Part shown: in pieces, positions 1 to 9,715 of the stretch
Layout: every line of letters begins with the position of its first letter
How positions within the stretch are numbered: position 1 is the first letter of the stretch
From: Fennellomyces sp. T-0311
Taxonomy: Eukaryota; Mucoromycota; Mucoromycetes; Mucorales; Lichtheimiaceae
Length of the DNA: 18,326 nucleotides
Reading direction: 5' to 3'
NCBI GenBank assembly: GCA_025266875.1
Contig: JALLLT010000133.1
Span: 1-18,326, forward strand
Translations under genes and position numbers: made by a program
The notes under the pieces: model-generated
Told to the model about the DNA's origin: nothing
What the model saw: only the letters and a program-made list of their open reading frames with translations
Databases searched by the model: none

Positions 1-499
1 TTGTAGGCAGAAGTACTTCATATGTAGAGAGACCAATGTTCCGGTATTAAGGATATATTTTATATATTTATAATCCATATTTATAGATGCTTCGATACAC
101 ACTTTTCTACTTATCAGATGTCAGTATATTCAATTTCACCGTTGGCTGTATTAAGCTTTGTACATGACCAAGCAAAAACGATCTTGAAGAATACGAATCT
201 CCAGGCCTGCTTCCCGTAGTGTTCAGGTGTCAATACGTTCCCTATGACGACGAATAATGTTTTGAACACCCTTTGATAACACCACGGACAGCCGATCTGA
301 TAAGAGCTTTATCTTTGACAAACTATTTGCGCATTTTTTTTGAAATGGTCAGTCAATCGAGTATGTGTACGGCGTACACTCTTTTTCTCCTTGTCGACAT
401 TGTTTACTGGCGCCATATATCACGTTGCTCTTCTGTAGTAAGAAGGCACTTCCTGAGGGGGCCAGGTCTAATCTTGAGGAGCTCTCTCCCATGGCTTTT
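1..499. other. Non-coding stretch left of the Helentron
   Basis: I see no convincing gene here. The first 100 bases are very AT-rich. The one open frame of moderate length (273-521, plus) has no recognisable domain and no coding character, so I treat it as chance. The Helentron's 5' terminus may lie in or just right of this stretch. Confidence 0.5.
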
Positions 500-532
500 T
501 AGCGTTCTATACGGAGTTTGAAAGGAACGCTA
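500..532. repeat. 8-bp inverted repeat / hairpin at Helentron 5' side
   Basis: TAGCGTTC at 500-507 is perfectly complementary to GAACGCTA at 525-532, with a 17-nt loop. It overlaps the left copy of the 11-bp repeat that recurs inverted at 6612-6622. It may be a 5' terminal recognition structure for the Rep protein. Confidence 0.5.
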
Positions 533-638
533 TAGGGTACATCGATGACGGAGCTGAGTCTGTCTGTACGCACAATTCGGTGTTTGAATAAAAAGTTAAG
601 CTGTTGCTCTGGAACCGTGTTTCTCAGTTAATATCACC

Positions 639-3600
639 ATGGCAAGGCCGCGATTAACTGAAGAGGAGCGTCTAATACGAAATGCTCAACGTCGTGAGCA
701 AGAGGCTGAACGTTTGAGACGATTACGTCAAGATCCTGAGTACCGTGCTATAGAACGTACCCGAGATGCTGAACGACACAGACATCGACGAGAGAATGCC
801 GAGTACCGTGAGCACGAGCGTCAGAGAGATGCTCAGGCACATCGAGAAAGACGTGCAGAAACTGCAAGAGATCAGCCCCATCCAGTAATGAAAAAGAATC
901 AGTTAATTTCGTAGATCTGGCTTTAATCGGTTTTCATTAGGACCAAAATACTGAAGCTGATCTGAATGTCAATGAACCTCTCGAGAATACTGGAGAGGTA
1001 AGAGTTGTGCTTTCCATTCACAAACTATTATCTCAATTGTGCTACAGCAGGAGCAAGCCCCTGTTCGAAATCGTTGGGCATCTTTGGCTGAGAGATTTCG
1101 CACTACTGTGAAAGAAGGCCCCACACACGTTTGCTGCTGCTGTGGTGGCCTATGGTTCAGGTCTTCAGTCAGAACTGTCAATCGTCAAACACTGCTGGCA
1201 AATCATACGCCTGAGATTTTAGTGAATCTGATCTTTCATGTGAATTCTGCAGCTGCAAGTGATACACTATGCCATACTTGCTATTCGTATTTGAGCAGAC
1301 GCGAGACTCCCAAGTTATGCCTAGATAATGGCTTGGAGTTTCCAGAAATTCCCCCAGTTCTTTCTCAGCTTACCAGATTAGAGGAACGTCTAGTTGCTGC
1401 TCGACACGTCTTTCAATCCATCTGGGCAGTGATGGGACCAACGGGACAATATCGGCAGCGAGGTGCGGTGGTCAATGTACCAGTTACGGTAAACACGTTA
1501 GTTTCGCAGCTTCCCCGGGCAATGGATGATTCTCAAGTGGTTCATGTTCAACTGGCACGACGACTTATATATCGCAGCAATTACATCGATGGAAACGTCT
1601 CGCCGAGAAAAGTTGCAGATGCTGCAATATATCTTACGCAGCAAGTACCATTGTATCGATCTTTAAACATCATGATGTCCAACGATTGGCTAGCTCAACA
1701 TCTGCCAACAGCTCCAGTTGAGGAAGGAAACCAGCCACTGATGGAAGATCAAAGTTATGAGGAAATGGAACCTACAATGGAAGTTGAAAATGCTGGAAAT
1801 GACGAAGATTACTTCGACATTGACTGGTCTGACGATCATTTCAGTATTGAATGGTCTGACAATGGTTCGATTACTGAGGATACTGAACCAATCAATCCGG
1901 GTGGGCAAGAAACCCTTCTCGTTGGGGATGAAGGACTGCGGATGGCCCCAGCAGAGGGTCATACACCTTTGTCGCTCATTATGGATGACAATGCTGAGTA
2001 CCTTGCTTTCCCTAAAGTATTCGCTGGGACAAAGATGACACCAACATACAATGGCAGAAAGATATCATATACAGACGTAGTTAAGTCAATGGTGCGTCGC
2101 TATGATCGTCAAGTTGTGGAACGTAACGACCTTTTGCTACTCATGTATCGAAAGCGCCAACTGCTTCAGCTATCAACAAACTGCAATGTCATACTTCGAA
2201 AACGTACTTCTAGACATGGAAATTTCACAGCACGAGACGTAAGGGATTTTGGAGCAGTAGACAGCATGATATCCAGAAATGAAGGATACAAAGTCTTTTC
2301 GGGTATACGTTCATCAGCGGAATATTGGAAAAAAGAAAAAACAAAGGTGCTTGCACTCGTGCGCCAATATGGTGTCCCAACACTGTTTGTCACCCTCTCA
2401 GCTGCAGAAACGAAATGGCGCGAGTTAATCAAAATACTCAAAGCCGTCGTGGATAACGAAGAAGTTACGGAGGAACAAGCCGAAGCACTGGAGTACAACG
2501 AGAAGGCCAGGCTTATCCAAGCAGATCCAGTAACGTGTGCCAGATATTTCGACAAACGTTTCAGAGAATTGCAGAAAACATGGATCGCAGAAGATGGGCC
2601 GTTTGGTCATCACAGAGTAGCACATCAGTACCACCGAATCGAATTTCAGCACCGAGGATCTCCCCATGCCCATATGCTCATCTGGTTGGAAAACGCCCCT
2701 CTATACCAAGCAACCGATCCTCAAAGTGAAACCACCGTCTGCCAGTTCATTGATTCAATAATCCGATGTGACTCCACACCAAGTTCTGAGGATGACGACC
2801 TCCCCACATTACTTCGACGTCAACAACACCACCACACCCACACCTGCTTCAAAGCCACACGTCCCAACAAATGTCGCTTTGGTATCCCATTCTTCCCGAT
2901 GGACCGCACTCGCATATTGACCCCATTGCCCGAGAATACGGATTTTAATGCCAATCGTCTAAGGGAGTTAAAAGCGATTCATGACAGAGTGCGCGCATAT
3001 CTGGAATCCGATCAAGGTAATTCCCAGCCGACATTCGAGCAATTTTTGACTGCAATCTCGTTGCCATTGGATGAATATATCCTTTGTATCCGCCGAACCT
3101 TGAAGAAAGAGAAGATTTTTTTGCGAAGAACACCTTCCGACATTTTCCGTAATCCGTACTCTGAAAAAATATTCCGTCTCCACCAAGCGAACATGGATAT
3201 CCAATTCGTTCTAGATCCATATGCGTGCTGCACCTATATCGTTGATTACATTAACAAAGCAGACCGTGGACTCAGCGAGATGCTCAATAGAGTAGTTGAA
3301 GAACACCGCGCCAACAATCAGTCAATCAAGCAGATGATCCGTGCAATGCAAAACACGTTCTACAACAATAGCGAAGTATCAGCGCAAGAAGCAGCATACG
3401 ACATTCTGCGTATTCCGATGGCTGTGTCTACCTCGAAAGTCGTTTTCATTCCAACTGCACTGCCAGAAAATCGTCGTCATATGCTCAAATCACAGGATGA
3501 ACTTCGTCAATTAGATGCTGATTCCACTGACTGCTTTGTCCCTGGCCTTATAGAGCACTACTGCAATCGCCCTGATGAGCTTGAGGGTTTAAACCTTGCC

Positions 3601-6366
3601 CAGTTTGCCTCTCGCTACGAATACTCGAAACGCCATCCTAGGCGCCGAGCCAGAAATCAATCGGAAGAAGAACAAAATGAAGATGATGGATCTGACAATG
3701 AAGACGATGCCACACCTACTCTCTCAGTGATTCTACAGCTTCGTAACAACTCCGGCTTTATTCGACTTCGGACCAAGGGAAAAGTTATACGCTACTACAA
3801 ATACCGCCTAGACACAGATGCAGAAAGCTACTACCGCTCAATGCTAATGCTCTTCCGACCTTGGAGAGATGAGGAAGACGAGCTCATTGATATTGACCAT
3901 GCAGCGGTCTTCATGGAACATCGAGAAGATTTACTCAGAAATCATCAAGAGTTTAACTTCTTTGACGACGTGGCACTCGATGAAATTATGACCGAAGCTG
4001 AGCGTACCGCAGGAGACCGAATTGGTGATCAAGAAGACGATCCCAATGCACCCCGCGAAATCAATGAATTTCGTAACTTCGTCCTGAACGATCCGGATAA
4101 TGTCGTCGATGTTATGCACGAGATGGGTGAATATGAGCGACAGCCATATATCGAACGAATTACCACTCCTGGGCGCCTCAACGACAACGACTACCACTCG
4201 TTAGTGGCGCGTTTAAACGAAAGGCAACGAGACTATCTCTTCAACGTTCTTGCACATATCCGTTCTTCCGATCAACCGGAGCCACTGTATCATTTTGTTA
4301 CAGGGGGAGCGGGTACTGGAAAAAGTTTGCTCATATCAGCCTTATATCAAAGTTTAATTCGTATTTTCGATACCCGGAGAGACCGAGATCTGGACAGACC
4401 GTCTGTTGTCCTTACAGCGTTCACAGGAAAAGCCGCATTCAACATATCGGGACAGACAGCTCACTCACTATTCCACCTCCCCGTCAACCAGCGAGACCTA
4501 AATGAACTCTCGCCGGATGTTTCGAACTCAATGTCAGTATCTCTTTTCGAAGTACAGTACATCATTATCGACGAAATCAGTATGCTGTGTGAAAGGACAT
4601 TGCGTTGGATCGACCAGCGCCTTCAACATATATTTCACACCAATCGAATGTTTGGGGGTAAAAGTGTCATTGCAGTCGGTGATCTTTATCAGCTTCCACC
4701 CGTTTTTGGCAGTCCAGTGTACACAATTGATACCAGTAACCCACTGGAGAGCATGTTAGGCATTCCACGGTGGCGAAGCTTTACAATGTTCAAACTAACA
4801 GAAATTATGCGCCAACAAGATGATCTTATCTTCGCACGAGCTCTGAACAACATGGCTGTTGGCCGTATGACAGAAGAAGACGTGGCCTTAATCAACACAA
4901 GATGCAGTAACGAGCTCCCAGCAGAGGTATCAAATCATGATCCTGTCCATCTCTACTTCCGGAATCAAGATGTCGATAGCTATAATATTCAGATTTTGGA
5001 ATCTCTACCTGGCGAAGAAACTATATCTGAGGCGCACGATTCTGTTTCTGGTCAAGGCCCACGTGAAAGACGCCAAGCACTCCTTACACAAGCGCAAGCC
5101 ATTCGACGAGTAGATGCAATGGGGTTGGATTACACTATTCGCTTGAAAATTGGAGCTCGATATATGGTTACTAGCAATGTGAATACTGCGGACGGGATTG
5201 TCAACGGGGTTACGGGCAGACTTCGGCGCATCGATAATGGAACCCATCGTGATGGTAGTGGACGAACGAAACCCCTACGAGTCTGGATTGAGTTAGATGA
5301 TGAACGATGCGGTGCTGATGCTCGGAGGACATTGCGACGCTATATGGCAGACAATCAATTGCCACAGACATGGACACCGATTGAACCGACAACCTTCGTT
5401 ACCAAACGATCCCAAAGGGGTAGAGGTAATTTACAAGTTTCAAGGACCCAGTTTCCTATCGTCTTGGCCGAAGCAATTACGATTCATAAGTCACAAGGAG
5501 ATACATACGATAACGTTGTCGTTTCCTTGCGTACACGTCTCTCGCGCGCACTTTTATATGTCGCATGTTCTCGAGCAAAGACACTTTCCGGTTTATACTT
5601 AGTCGGTGGTACATTCAACCCTCCTAACCCATTAGCCGATGGTGACCCCATCAATGTGGAAATGCAGAGACTCGAGCAAAGCCAACTGATCCCAAGATTC
5701 GCCTTCCTGCATAATACAAATAACGACGTCGAAAAACAAATTATCATCCACAACATTCAAAGCTTGCGCGCTCATGTTGACCAAGTAGCCCAGGACCCGG
5801 TGTATCTTACCTCATCAGTTTTGCTATTTAACGAAACGCATACAGCTGTTCATGATCGAATTGATATTCCTGGCTTTACTTTGTGCGCTGCTGCTGACCA
5901 AGCCCGTCGTCATAGTCCTAAAGGCTCGCGCATATATGTGAATGATAGTCTCTATGATCGTGGAACACATCTTTACAGCAACATTATGTCATTCGCTCAA
6001 ACCAAAAGTATCAGTATAGCTGCAATCTCACTGGACGATACGACCTTGTGCTCAGTTTACGCTTCTCCTGGTACTACACCACAACAAATCATCGATGTAT
6101 TGTCACCTGTTTTGGATCTTGCCGACACAAAAATTATCGTTGCCGGAGATTTCAACATCGACTTTCACACGGATAACGACAGGCGACAACGCTTTCTGCA
6201 AATGCTTTCCGAACTTGGACTCAGACTTGCTTTCGATAACACCCAGCCTACAACAATCAGTGGTACCAGCATTGATAGTATTTTTACTTCTTTCCCTACC
6301 ATTAGTAGTGGTCTATACTATTCGGTCACAAGCTATCATCTACCTTTGTGGTTGCGTTACGAATAA
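639..6366 (+). CDS. Helentron Rep/helicase/endonuclease protein, three exons
   Basis: Predicted exons are 639-884, 941-997 and 1048-6366 (about 1873 aa). The ATG lies in a strong context (CACCATGG). The large third exon alone could only start with GTG, so the upstream exons are needed. In order, the protein has: Arg/Glu-rich repeats (about 1-80, with DPEYR and NAEYR units); a Cys-rich DUF6570-like region (about 125-200, CCCC and CxxC); an acidic linker (about 333-383); the HUH Rep nuclease with EFQHRGSPHAHM near 633-643 and candidate catalytic tyrosines near 831 and 835; a PIF1-type SF1B helicase with Walker A GGAGTGKS (Lys about 1193) and Walker B IIIDE (about 1276); and an EEP endonuclease with HNIQSL, FNETH, GDFNID (about 1801-1806) and a final SYH in place of the usual SDH. 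It would nick, unwind and strand-transfer its own DNA by rolling-circle replication, presumably in the nucleus. No disabling lesion is seen. Confidence 0.93.
885..940 (+). other. Intron 1 of the Helentron gene (56 nt)
   Basis: The donor is GTAATG after a proline codon and the acceptor is TTTTCATTAG. Without splicing, the first exon runs into a stop at 912-914. Removal joins exon 1 to the short exon 941-997 in phase 0. Confidence 0.7.
998..1047 (+). other. Intron 2 of the Helentron gene (50 nt)
   Basis: The donor is GTAAGA and the acceptor is GTGCTACAG. Splicing joins the 19-codon exon 941-997 in phase 0 to the very long third exon. An alternative acceptor three bases downstream (CAG repeated) would drop only one glutamine. 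Confidence 0.75.
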
Positions 6367-6510
6367 AATGATCGGTATGAGCTGTTATTTGCTTAGTAGT
6401 ATACGAGCCGGCTCACCATTGAATGACGCGAAGCGTAGCGAAGGGGCTCATTCAGTTGAGCGTAGCGAGACAGGTGACGTGCGTTATGCATAAAGTAACA
6501 TAGAGTTTAA

Positions 6511-6570
6511 TAGAGTAGCTGTAGGATTAGTAGAATAGCTATAGGGCTTGTAAAATAGCTATAAGGTTTA
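6511..6570 (+). repeat. 20-bp tandem repeat, three copies
   Basis: Three head-to-tail 20-bp units start at 6511, 6531 and 6551. The middle unit is TAGAATAGCTATAGGGCTTG, and the others differ from it at a few positions. A more diverged unit may precede at 6491. It lies in the non-coding 3' tail of the Helentron; subterminal tandem repeats are common in Helentrons and their non-autonomous relatives. Confidence 0.75.
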
Positions 6571-6578
6571 GGGAGACA

Positions 6579-6595
6579 CACTCGCGAAGCGAGTG
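6579..6595. repeat. Perfect 7-bp hairpin followed by CTAG
   Basis: CACTCGC (6579-6585), loop GAA, GCGAGTG (6589-6595), followed at once by CTAG (6596-6599). A stem followed by CTRR is the canonical Helitron 3' end, but here the next base is G, not the expected T, and further structured sequence follows. It could be an internal or alternative terminus. Confidence 0.6.
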
Positions 6596-6629
6596 CTAGG
6601 GTTTAGTCGGAGTATAGAACGCGCAGCGT

Positions 6630-6652
6630 CGCTAAGATTTAGGGTCTTAGCG
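6630..6652. terminator. Perfect 8-bp hairpin, candidate Helentron 3' end signal
   Basis: CGCTAAGA (6630-6637) pairs with TCTTAGCG (6645-6652) across a 7-nt loop that is exactly TTTAGGG. It is followed by GTTTAGGG and a run of T. The type 'terminator' is used in the sense of a rolling-circle transposition stop, not transcription. The position directly beyond the right 11-bp inverted repeat makes it the best candidate for the end of the element. Confidence 0.5.
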
Positions 6653-6660
6653 GTTTAGGG

Positions 6661-7154
6661 TTTTTTTTTAGGTGGTTTCGCAACTTATGGTTGTGCTTAT
6701 ATAATTTCGAGCATGTATCGCAATGGAAACGCTGTCGCTTAACGAATGCCTGATGATCTGCCGGGAATGCTTTGTATGCGTTGAGTAGACGAGCACGGAA
6801 AAAGGCTTTTCTCAAACGTGATTTTGGCTTCTAGACCTTAAGTTTTTTTGAAACCATGCTTAATCTCATTAATATTGTAAATGAAGGAGATGTGTGCGAT
6901 TTTGGTGGCATTGTCAAGAAGCGATGTAGATGCTCGTATAAGCTTTGAAGAAAAACAGTTACACCCAGCAAAATAAAAACCGGACCAACCGCTGTCACAA
7001 TAGTGAAAAAATGTTCCAAAGCAGGCGGCGTTGGCGGCGTAACGCCAGATGGTTTACAAAGGATACTCCGTATTCGCCAGAGAGGTATTATGTGTGCAGA
7101 GTCGGTGTCTAAGCATAGTCTAAATATGGAAAAAAATCTGTCGTCCTGTGGTGA
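6661..7154. other. No clear gene; flank between Helentron and integrase relic
   Basis: A plus frame from 6856 reads for about 98 codons with one TGA in the middle and ends just before the integrase homology. Its translation has no recognised domain. The minus strand also reads open over 6831-7157 with no recognised domain. This may be decayed sequence of the same retroelement whose integrase follows. I cannot assign it. Confidence 0.35.
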
Positions 7155-7912
7155 CATTTGACGCCAAAAATATTACTAACCGATAATGGAACGAACATGC
7201 GAAGTAAATTGATTGAATCTGTATGTAAAAACTTCTCCATTACACACCGCTTCACGACGGCTTTCCATCCGCAAGGCAATGGACTCTGTGAAGTCACCAA
7301 CAAATTCATTGGATTAATGATAAAGAAGTGTATAGACGAGCAAAAGAAAGATTGGAATAAATACTTACTGGCTCTGGTATATGCATACAATAGTAAAGTG
7401 CATTCGGCTCATAAGCGTACCTCGTTTGAGATTGCTTATGGACGAAAACCGTCATCTCCTTTTGATCGTGCCATGGAGAATATACCTGAATCTATATCCG
7501 TAGATATGGATGATAAAAAATTTGATGAGTATATGCAAAAATTCATTCACATGCTACTAACGATAAGACGAGAGGCTGCTGATGCTATTGCTCAGGCCCA
7601 GGAAACGCAAAGACGAACAATAGATAGAAAACTAAATGCAAAGCGGCGGCATCTTCTTCAACCGGGTTTCAATATTGCAGACAAGGTGCTATTGTATAAG
7701 AATTCCTTTGAAACGTCTTGGTCTGGGAAAATACAGTGGAATTGGACTGGACTGGACCGTTCTATGTACACCGTGTTAATGAAAATAGTACATACCAGCT
7801 TAAGACTGAAAAGGGTATCCTGGTAAAGGGATTCGTGCATGGAAATCGTATAGAAGGATATAAGACTGTAGATGTGAATTTTAGACCTTCTTTCACTTCA
7901 TTGACCTTGTAA
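7155..7912 (+). pseudogene. Ty3/Gypsy integrase fragment, frameshifted
   Basis: The translation shows the second half of a retroelement integrase core: TPKILLTDNGTN with the middle catalytic Asp, then HPQGNGLCEVTNK with the catalytic Glu. A C-terminal region follows with DWTGPFYVHRVNENSTYQLK and FVHGNRIEGYK, typical of the Gypsy integrase tail. The first part reads in the frame of 7158-7826 and the second in the frame of 7718-7912, so a frameshift lies near 7715-7740. The first catalytic Asp, zinc-binding domain, RNase H, RT and protease are missing, and a TGA directly precedes the homology (7152-7154). This is a dead relic, not an expressed gene. Confidence 0.85.
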
Positions 7913-7942
7913 ACTAACCACTGCATGGATTAAGAACAACTT

Positions 7943-8305
7943 ATGGCGCTATTATCATCCCCAATAGTCATCATGGAAATACTGGAAGAGCTGCAAAGCC
8001 TTCTGGAAGAATTGAGGGCCCATGCCATCGAAGAACTCTTGGTAGCCAGGATACTTTGTAACTGAATGTCCTTGACTAGGCGCCTCAGCCAAGTGGTTTA
8101 TAGCGATCTGTACTTTGCTTCTGCCCTTGCCAAAAGCCGCAATACTGGACGCAAGGCTTTGTTGGTGCGCCTCTTTGTAGAGCGCGCTATTGATGTGGTT
8201 ATTCTGCAAGAAAACCACCCGTTTCATACGAGACTCCAAAGGGAGCTACTCAGGAAGAGATTAGTTTGGGAGCTGTGTCAAAAGTCAAAGAATAATGACA
8301 AGTAA
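7943..8305 (+). pseudogene. Unrecognised ORF pair broken by one in-frame TGA
   Basis: An ATG at 7943 opens a 40-codon frame (rich in Leu and Glu, probably helical) that ends at a TGA at 8063-8065. The same frame restarts with ATG at 8066 and runs 79 codons to 8305. The second part is also helical and basic. A very short intron from GTAGCC (8042) to GACTAG (8079) would remove the stop but shift the frame, so I favour a nonsense mutation. The minus strand is open over 7955-8239 as well, so the coding strand is not certain. No family is recognised; it may belong to the neighbouring retroelement remnant or to a decayed host gene. Confidence 0.3.
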
Positions 8306-8715
8306 TAAAGGTCAAACTTTTTATCAAAGGAATATTTAAATCACCTGAAGATTTAACGCATAATAAATTGTGACTTATGGGACCGCCGTACAATTATTCG
8401 TCGTTATGACAGTTGATTACAGGTAAGACCAGCTATAAGTGTCGATAATAACTCTAATAACAGAATGGATCAAAATCTCTGAAAATTATTTTGCCGGAAG
8501 CGAGCTATGCAGAGCCATATCAGGGTTTGATCTTTATCTGATAGTGATAAAAAAAATGTTCTTACTACCACAATATTATCCCTAATTGGTTGCCTAATAC
8601 GTTAGATTCTACACGTGTAGAGGAAGAAGAAAGATTGATGAAGTAGAGAAAGAAAGATTTGAGCTGTAGAAGAAAAAAGGGTATTGCCGGAAAGTAAGGC
8701 CTTCAACTTCCAAAG
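8306..8715. other. Intergenic, purine-rich upstream region
   Basis: No gene is seen. The stretch 8620-8700 is strongly purine-rich on the plus strand and lies immediately upstream of the TATA box of the 8764 gene, so it may be part of its promoter. Confidence 0.4.
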
Positions 8716-8723
8716 TATAAATA
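8716..8723 (+). promoter_or_regulatory. TATA box of the 8764 gene
   Basis: TATAAATA at 8716-8723 is 48 bp before the ATG. Between them lies a pyrimidine-rich leader with repeated TTCATC/CTTCATC words, a layout typical of fungal promoters with start sites about 30 bp after TATA. Confidence 0.7.
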
Positions 8724-8763
8724 CCGGTCTTCATCATTCATTTCTCTTCATCAATTTCTCATA

Positions 8764-9384
8764 ATGAACTTTTACCCTGTTGGCCCTACTTCTCCTGTGT
8801 ACACCGTTTCCTCTGCTTCGGGGTCAGACTCAGTCAGCGACTGTATTTACCAGCTGGAGTCTCAGACCTCTGCCAGCTATATTTTGCCATCGGTTGCTTC
8901 TGATGTAAAAGTCGAGCCAATTCCAACCATTGCACCTTCTCTCATCGACGTTTCTAATGGCGTACCCAAGTACATTCCAAGATATGACCTACCAGTAGTC
9001 AAACCTGAATATGCTGCAGGTTCAGTCATTGAAAGACGCTTTGACCCTGATTTTGTCCCCCTACCATATTACCCGGCAGTTGACTTGTTCGCCGTCGAGA
9101 ATACATTTTTCTACGATCTCAACCATGAATTCGCCTACCAGCACCAGTGTATTCGTGTTGTGCAAAAGTATTTGGATATTGCAGCTCACCTCTATCCTGT
9201 GTTGATGGCTATATCGGCTGAGGATACTCGCCAGCACACCATCCAATCGTATATCGCTACACATTTGCATGATACTCATGTTTCTCAGGATGCTCGTCTG
9301 CTTATACTCATCAATAACTATTTCAATACCATGTTGCGAGAAGGATTGCCTCCCCATCTTGCTGCTACTGAAATTTTTATATAA
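8764..9384 (+). CDS. Hypothetical protein, 206 aa, probable host gene
   Basis: I do not recognise a family. The protein begins with a Ser/Thr/Pro-rich, low-complexity half (about residues 1-95, probably disordered). A second half, about 115-206, looks helical, with aromatic residues and a conserved-looking end (ARLLILINNYFNTMLREGLPPHL). There is no signal peptide or membrane segment. The ATG is the first after a well-placed TATA box and leader, and a polyadenylation signal AATAAA lies at 9529-9534, so the single-exon model has support at both ends. It is the only unit in the window that looks like an ordinary intact gene with no transposon link, although an orphan transposon gene cannot be excluded. 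Confidence 0.72.
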   Translation: MNFYPVGPTSPVYTVSSASGSDSVSDCIYQLESQTSASYILPSVASDVKVEPIPTIAPSLIDVSNGVPKYIPRYDLPVVKPEYAAGSVIERRFDPDFVPLPYYPAVDLFAVENTFFYDLNHEFAYQHQCIRVVQKYLDIAAHLYPVLMAISAEDTRQHTIQSYIATHLHDTHVSQDARLLILINNYFNTMLREGLPPHLAATEIFI

Positions 9385-9528
9385 ATTCAGTTGTCATTGT
9401 GGTGCTACACAACAACTTGCTTCTTGGAATTTTTAGGGAGCCTTTGGCAGTATACTTTTCCTTCTCTTTCGCCTTAGGGCATATATTCTATTTCTTCTTC
9501 CCCATCAATATATGAAATTATTTCCATA

Positions 9529-9534
9529 AATAAA
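9529..9534 (+). terminator. Polyadenylation signal AATAAA
   Basis: AATAAA lies about 145 bp downstream of the stop codon of the 8764-9384 gene, in T-rich sequence. Confidence 0.5.
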
Positions 9535-9678
9535 TCATGTCAGTAATAGCAGTACTCTGTATTATTAACTCGCCTTTTGCCTTTATCTCAAGAACTGTTC
9601 ATCCAAGTATTGTCACTGGCGTGTGATCAGTCTTAAGCAATATGCTTGATAAACATTCCTAGGTCAAGTATAATCTTC

Positions 9679-9697
9679 AATACACGGGACGTGTATT
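9679..9697. repeat. Perfect 8-bp inverted repeat, loop GGA
   Basis: AATACACG (9679-9686) pairs with CGTGTATT (9690-9697). It stands just before the purine run AAGGGAGGGA and the start of the LTR-like segment. Its function is unknown. Confidence 0.6.
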
Positions 9698-9715
9698 TTA
9701 CAAGGGAGGGACATA

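Larger units (their letters stand above)
6428..6627 (+). repeat. Cluster of five GCGNAGC mini-hairpin cores
   Basis: GCGAAGC occurs at 6428-6434 and 6584-6590, GCGTAGC at 6433-6439 and 6460-6466, and GCGCAGC at 6621-6627. The DNA heptamer family GCGNAGC is known to fold into unusually stable small hairpins. Three of these sit inside longer stems: ACGC/GCGT around 6427 and 6620, and a 7-bp stem at 6579-6595. The cluster occupies the 3' tail of the Helentron, where secondary structure normally marks the end of transposition. Confidence 0.6.
502..6652 (+). mobile_element. Helentron-type Helitron (rolling-circle transposon), apparently full-length
   Basis: The element is defined by one large Rep-helicase-endonuclease gene. 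It is bracketed by an 11-bp inverted repeat, GCGTTCTATAC at 502-512 and its complement at 6612-6622, each next to strong hairpins (500-532 and 6630-6652). A C-terminal EEP endonuclease is the known mark of the Helentron/Helitron2 branch, and this branch is described as having short asymmetric inverted repeats instead of the canonical TC...CTRR ends. The coding frame is intact after removal of two short introns, which suggests a young or recently active copy. The exact ends are inferred: the boundaries given are the outer inverted-repeat and hairpin positions, and the true termini may differ by tens of bases. Confidence 0.72.

Noticed and set aside
969..1181. Minus-strand ORF opposite the Helentron gene
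   Set aside because: It is antisense to the strongly supported Helentron exons and introns and has no domain or promoter.
6567..6660. TTTAGGG words as a telomere or interstitial telomeric array
   Set aside because: There are only three exact copies, separated and embedded in hairpins, with no tandem array. They belong to the Helentron tail.
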